Origin: Bacteroidales bacterium
Lineage (GTDB): Bacteria > Bacteroidota > Bacteroidia > Bacteroidales > JAIOZK01
Length of the DNA: 64,000 bases
Assembly (NCBI GenBank): GCA_021738625.1
Contig: JAIPBS010000012.1
Location: 1-64,000, forward strand
Direction of reading: 5' to 3'
Below, in pieces: positions 63,107-64,000 of this stretch (position 1 is its first letter; each line of letters opens with the position of its first letter). The translations under genes were made by a program, and so were the position numbers. The notes below the pieces were generated by a model, which was not told the origin of the DNA, ran no database searches, and saw only the letters and a program-made list of their open reading frames with translations.

Positions 63107-64000
63107 ATGCTGAAAAAGTATCTTGCTTCGGATTTTATCAGAAACATCCTGACGCTGATGACCGGGGCTGTTATCGCCCAGGCCATTCCTTTTCTGGCAA
63201 GCCCGCTTTTAACAAGGCTTTACACCCCCACTGATTTTGGGATATTCGCCCTTTACACGGCCATCGTTGGTACGGCTGTGGTGGTTTCCAGCCTGCGATA
63301 CGAGCTGGCTATCATGCTGCCCAAAGAACAACGCGACGCCAGGTCGCTGACTTTTCTGTCAGGCTTACTGACCGTTGGTATGGCGTTACTTTCATTTGTG
63401 CTTATTTTGATCTTTAAAAATTACCTGATCGAAAAAGTCAATTCCGATCTCGATTATTTTATATGGATCGTGCCGGTGGGCTTACTCTTCAGCGGTTTGT
63501 ACCAGATCATGAACTCCTTCAGCACCAGAAATAAGTTTTTTAAAAGCACCTCTGCCGGTAAGGTCACTCAGTCGGGCGCCATCATCGGTTCGCAGATCGG
63601 ATTAAAGCTGCTGAGCTTTTCTTCCATCGGGCTGATCGTTGGCAAGGTGATCGGGGATTTTCTTGCTTTCCTGTATCTTTTCATTTTGAATATCAGAAAA
63701 AATACTCTAACGCTTGCAACAGTCACCAAACAAAACATTATTGAAAACGCCCGGACGTACAAGGATTTCCCGAAGTACCAGGCCCTGTCGGCTTTCCTGA
63801 ACCAGCTGGCTCAAAACCTGCCGGCTTTGCTGCTCACCTTTTTTTACGCTCCTCAGATCGCGGGTTTTTACGCACTCACCACCCGCATCCTCAGCGCTCC
63901 CATTCGCTTGATCGGCATGTCAACCCGGGAGGTTTATTATCAGAAAGCATCGGAAATGCATGCCCGTGGGGAGAACATTTTCAGACTTTACCTGAAAACC
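63107..64000 (+). CDS. oligosaccharide flippase / polysaccharide biosynthesis protein, 3' end outside window
   Basis: ATG at 63107; the frame stays open for 298 codons to the right edge. Multi-helix membrane protein of the MOP superfamily (Wzx/MATE-like), with the family start (FIRNILTLMTGAVIAQAIPF, then SPLLTRLYTPTDFGIFALY) and LRYELAIMLP in the first loop. It should flip a lipid-linked oligosaccharide across the inner membrane. Starts 26 bp after the DUF4340 gene; whether it belongs to the gld operon or starts a new glycan cluster to the right cannot be seen. Confidence 0.85.
   Translation, partial: MLKKYLASDFIRNILTLMTGAVIAQAIPFLASPLLTRLYTPTDFGIFALYTAIVGTAVVVSSLRYELAIMLPKEQRDARSLTFLSGLLTVGMALLSFVLILIFKNYLIEKVNSDLDYFIWIVPVGLLFSGLYQIMNSFSTRNKFFKSTSAGKVTQSGAIIGSQIGLKLLSFSSIGLIVGKVIGDFLAFLYLFILNIRKNTLTLATVTKQNIIENARTYKDFPKYQALSAFLNQLAQNLPALLLTFFYAPQIAGFYALTTRILSAPIRLIGMSTREVYYQKASEMHARGENIFRLYLKT

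Noticed and set aside
1-64000. tRNA, rRNA, riboswitch, CRISPR, insertion sequence or prophage
   Set aside because: I read the intergenic gaps for cloverleaf ends, regular spaced repeats, transposase and integrase motifs and saw none. Small RNAs without clear structure could be missed by eye.

Overview
The window is chromosomal DNA from a Bacteroidota bacterium, most likely a gliding-lineage member of the Bacteroidales/Marinilabiliales or a related order. The evidence is a MurF-alanine racemase fusion, a RicT/PSP1 protein, gliding genes gldF, gldG and gldH, a b558-type succinate dehydrogenase, and many start regions carrying the Bacteroidota -7 box TAnnTTTG, often continuing as TTTGCA. I see no rRNA, tRNA, CRISPR array, transposase or phage gene. 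Strand changes are frequent and the region reads as ordinary chromosome with a strong cell-envelope bias.

Layout. 1-842: a hairpin-dense intergenic stretch. 843-4803 (leftward): nucleotide-sugar genes (RfbB, GalE, a WbpD-like acetyltransferase, a WbpE-like aminotransferase). 4929-12296 (rightward): an outer-membrane protein, KDO transferase, an M17 aminopeptidase, PdxA and MurF-Alr. 12348-24993: a mosaic of lipid-linked glycan genes on both strands. It holds GT2 enzymes, three GT-C membrane proteins, a flippase-like membrane protein, a lipoprotein, an AT-rich three-gene gtr-like cassette (19527-22455) and an MBOAT/SGNH O-acylation pair. 24965-33416 (leftward): PBP1A, GldH, RicT, DNA polymerase III delta', a KAS III enzyme and a TMTC-like membrane-TPR protein. 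33481-37580 (leftward): an M15-like membrane peptidase with an EF-hand loop, an alpha/beta hydrolase and two M24 aminopeptidases P. 37742-41223 (rightward): succinate dehydrogenase. Then a DUF389 membrane protein, a hybrid sensor kinase and a double-length UvrA-like ATPase (to 50508).

50614-59398 is a compact, divergently arranged locus. Leftward it carries two paralogous radical SAM proteins and a fatty acyl-AMP ligase with its own carrier domain. Rightward it carries a free acyl carrier protein, a KAS III, an SDR, a membrane-anchored GT2 and a GNAT acyltransferase. Together these look like a pathway that builds an unusual acyl group on a carrier and places it on a lipid-linked sugar. 59524-63080 carries gldF, gldG and a DUF4340 protein, and a Wzx-type flippase runs off the right edge.

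Most interesting points: (1) a roughly 44-residue module, with the signature KA..r.i.LD.MI.LDAiw, occurs at the C-termini of two GT-C membrane proteins and twice in a lipoprotein within 6.4 kb; (2) the 50.6-59.4 kb acyl/sugar locus; (3) the four-ATPase tandem UvrA that lacks the UvrB-binding segment; (4) the M15-like peptidase with a calcium-type loop between its metal ligands; (5) the hairpin-rich left end with two mirror-image copies of a dispersed-repeat type.
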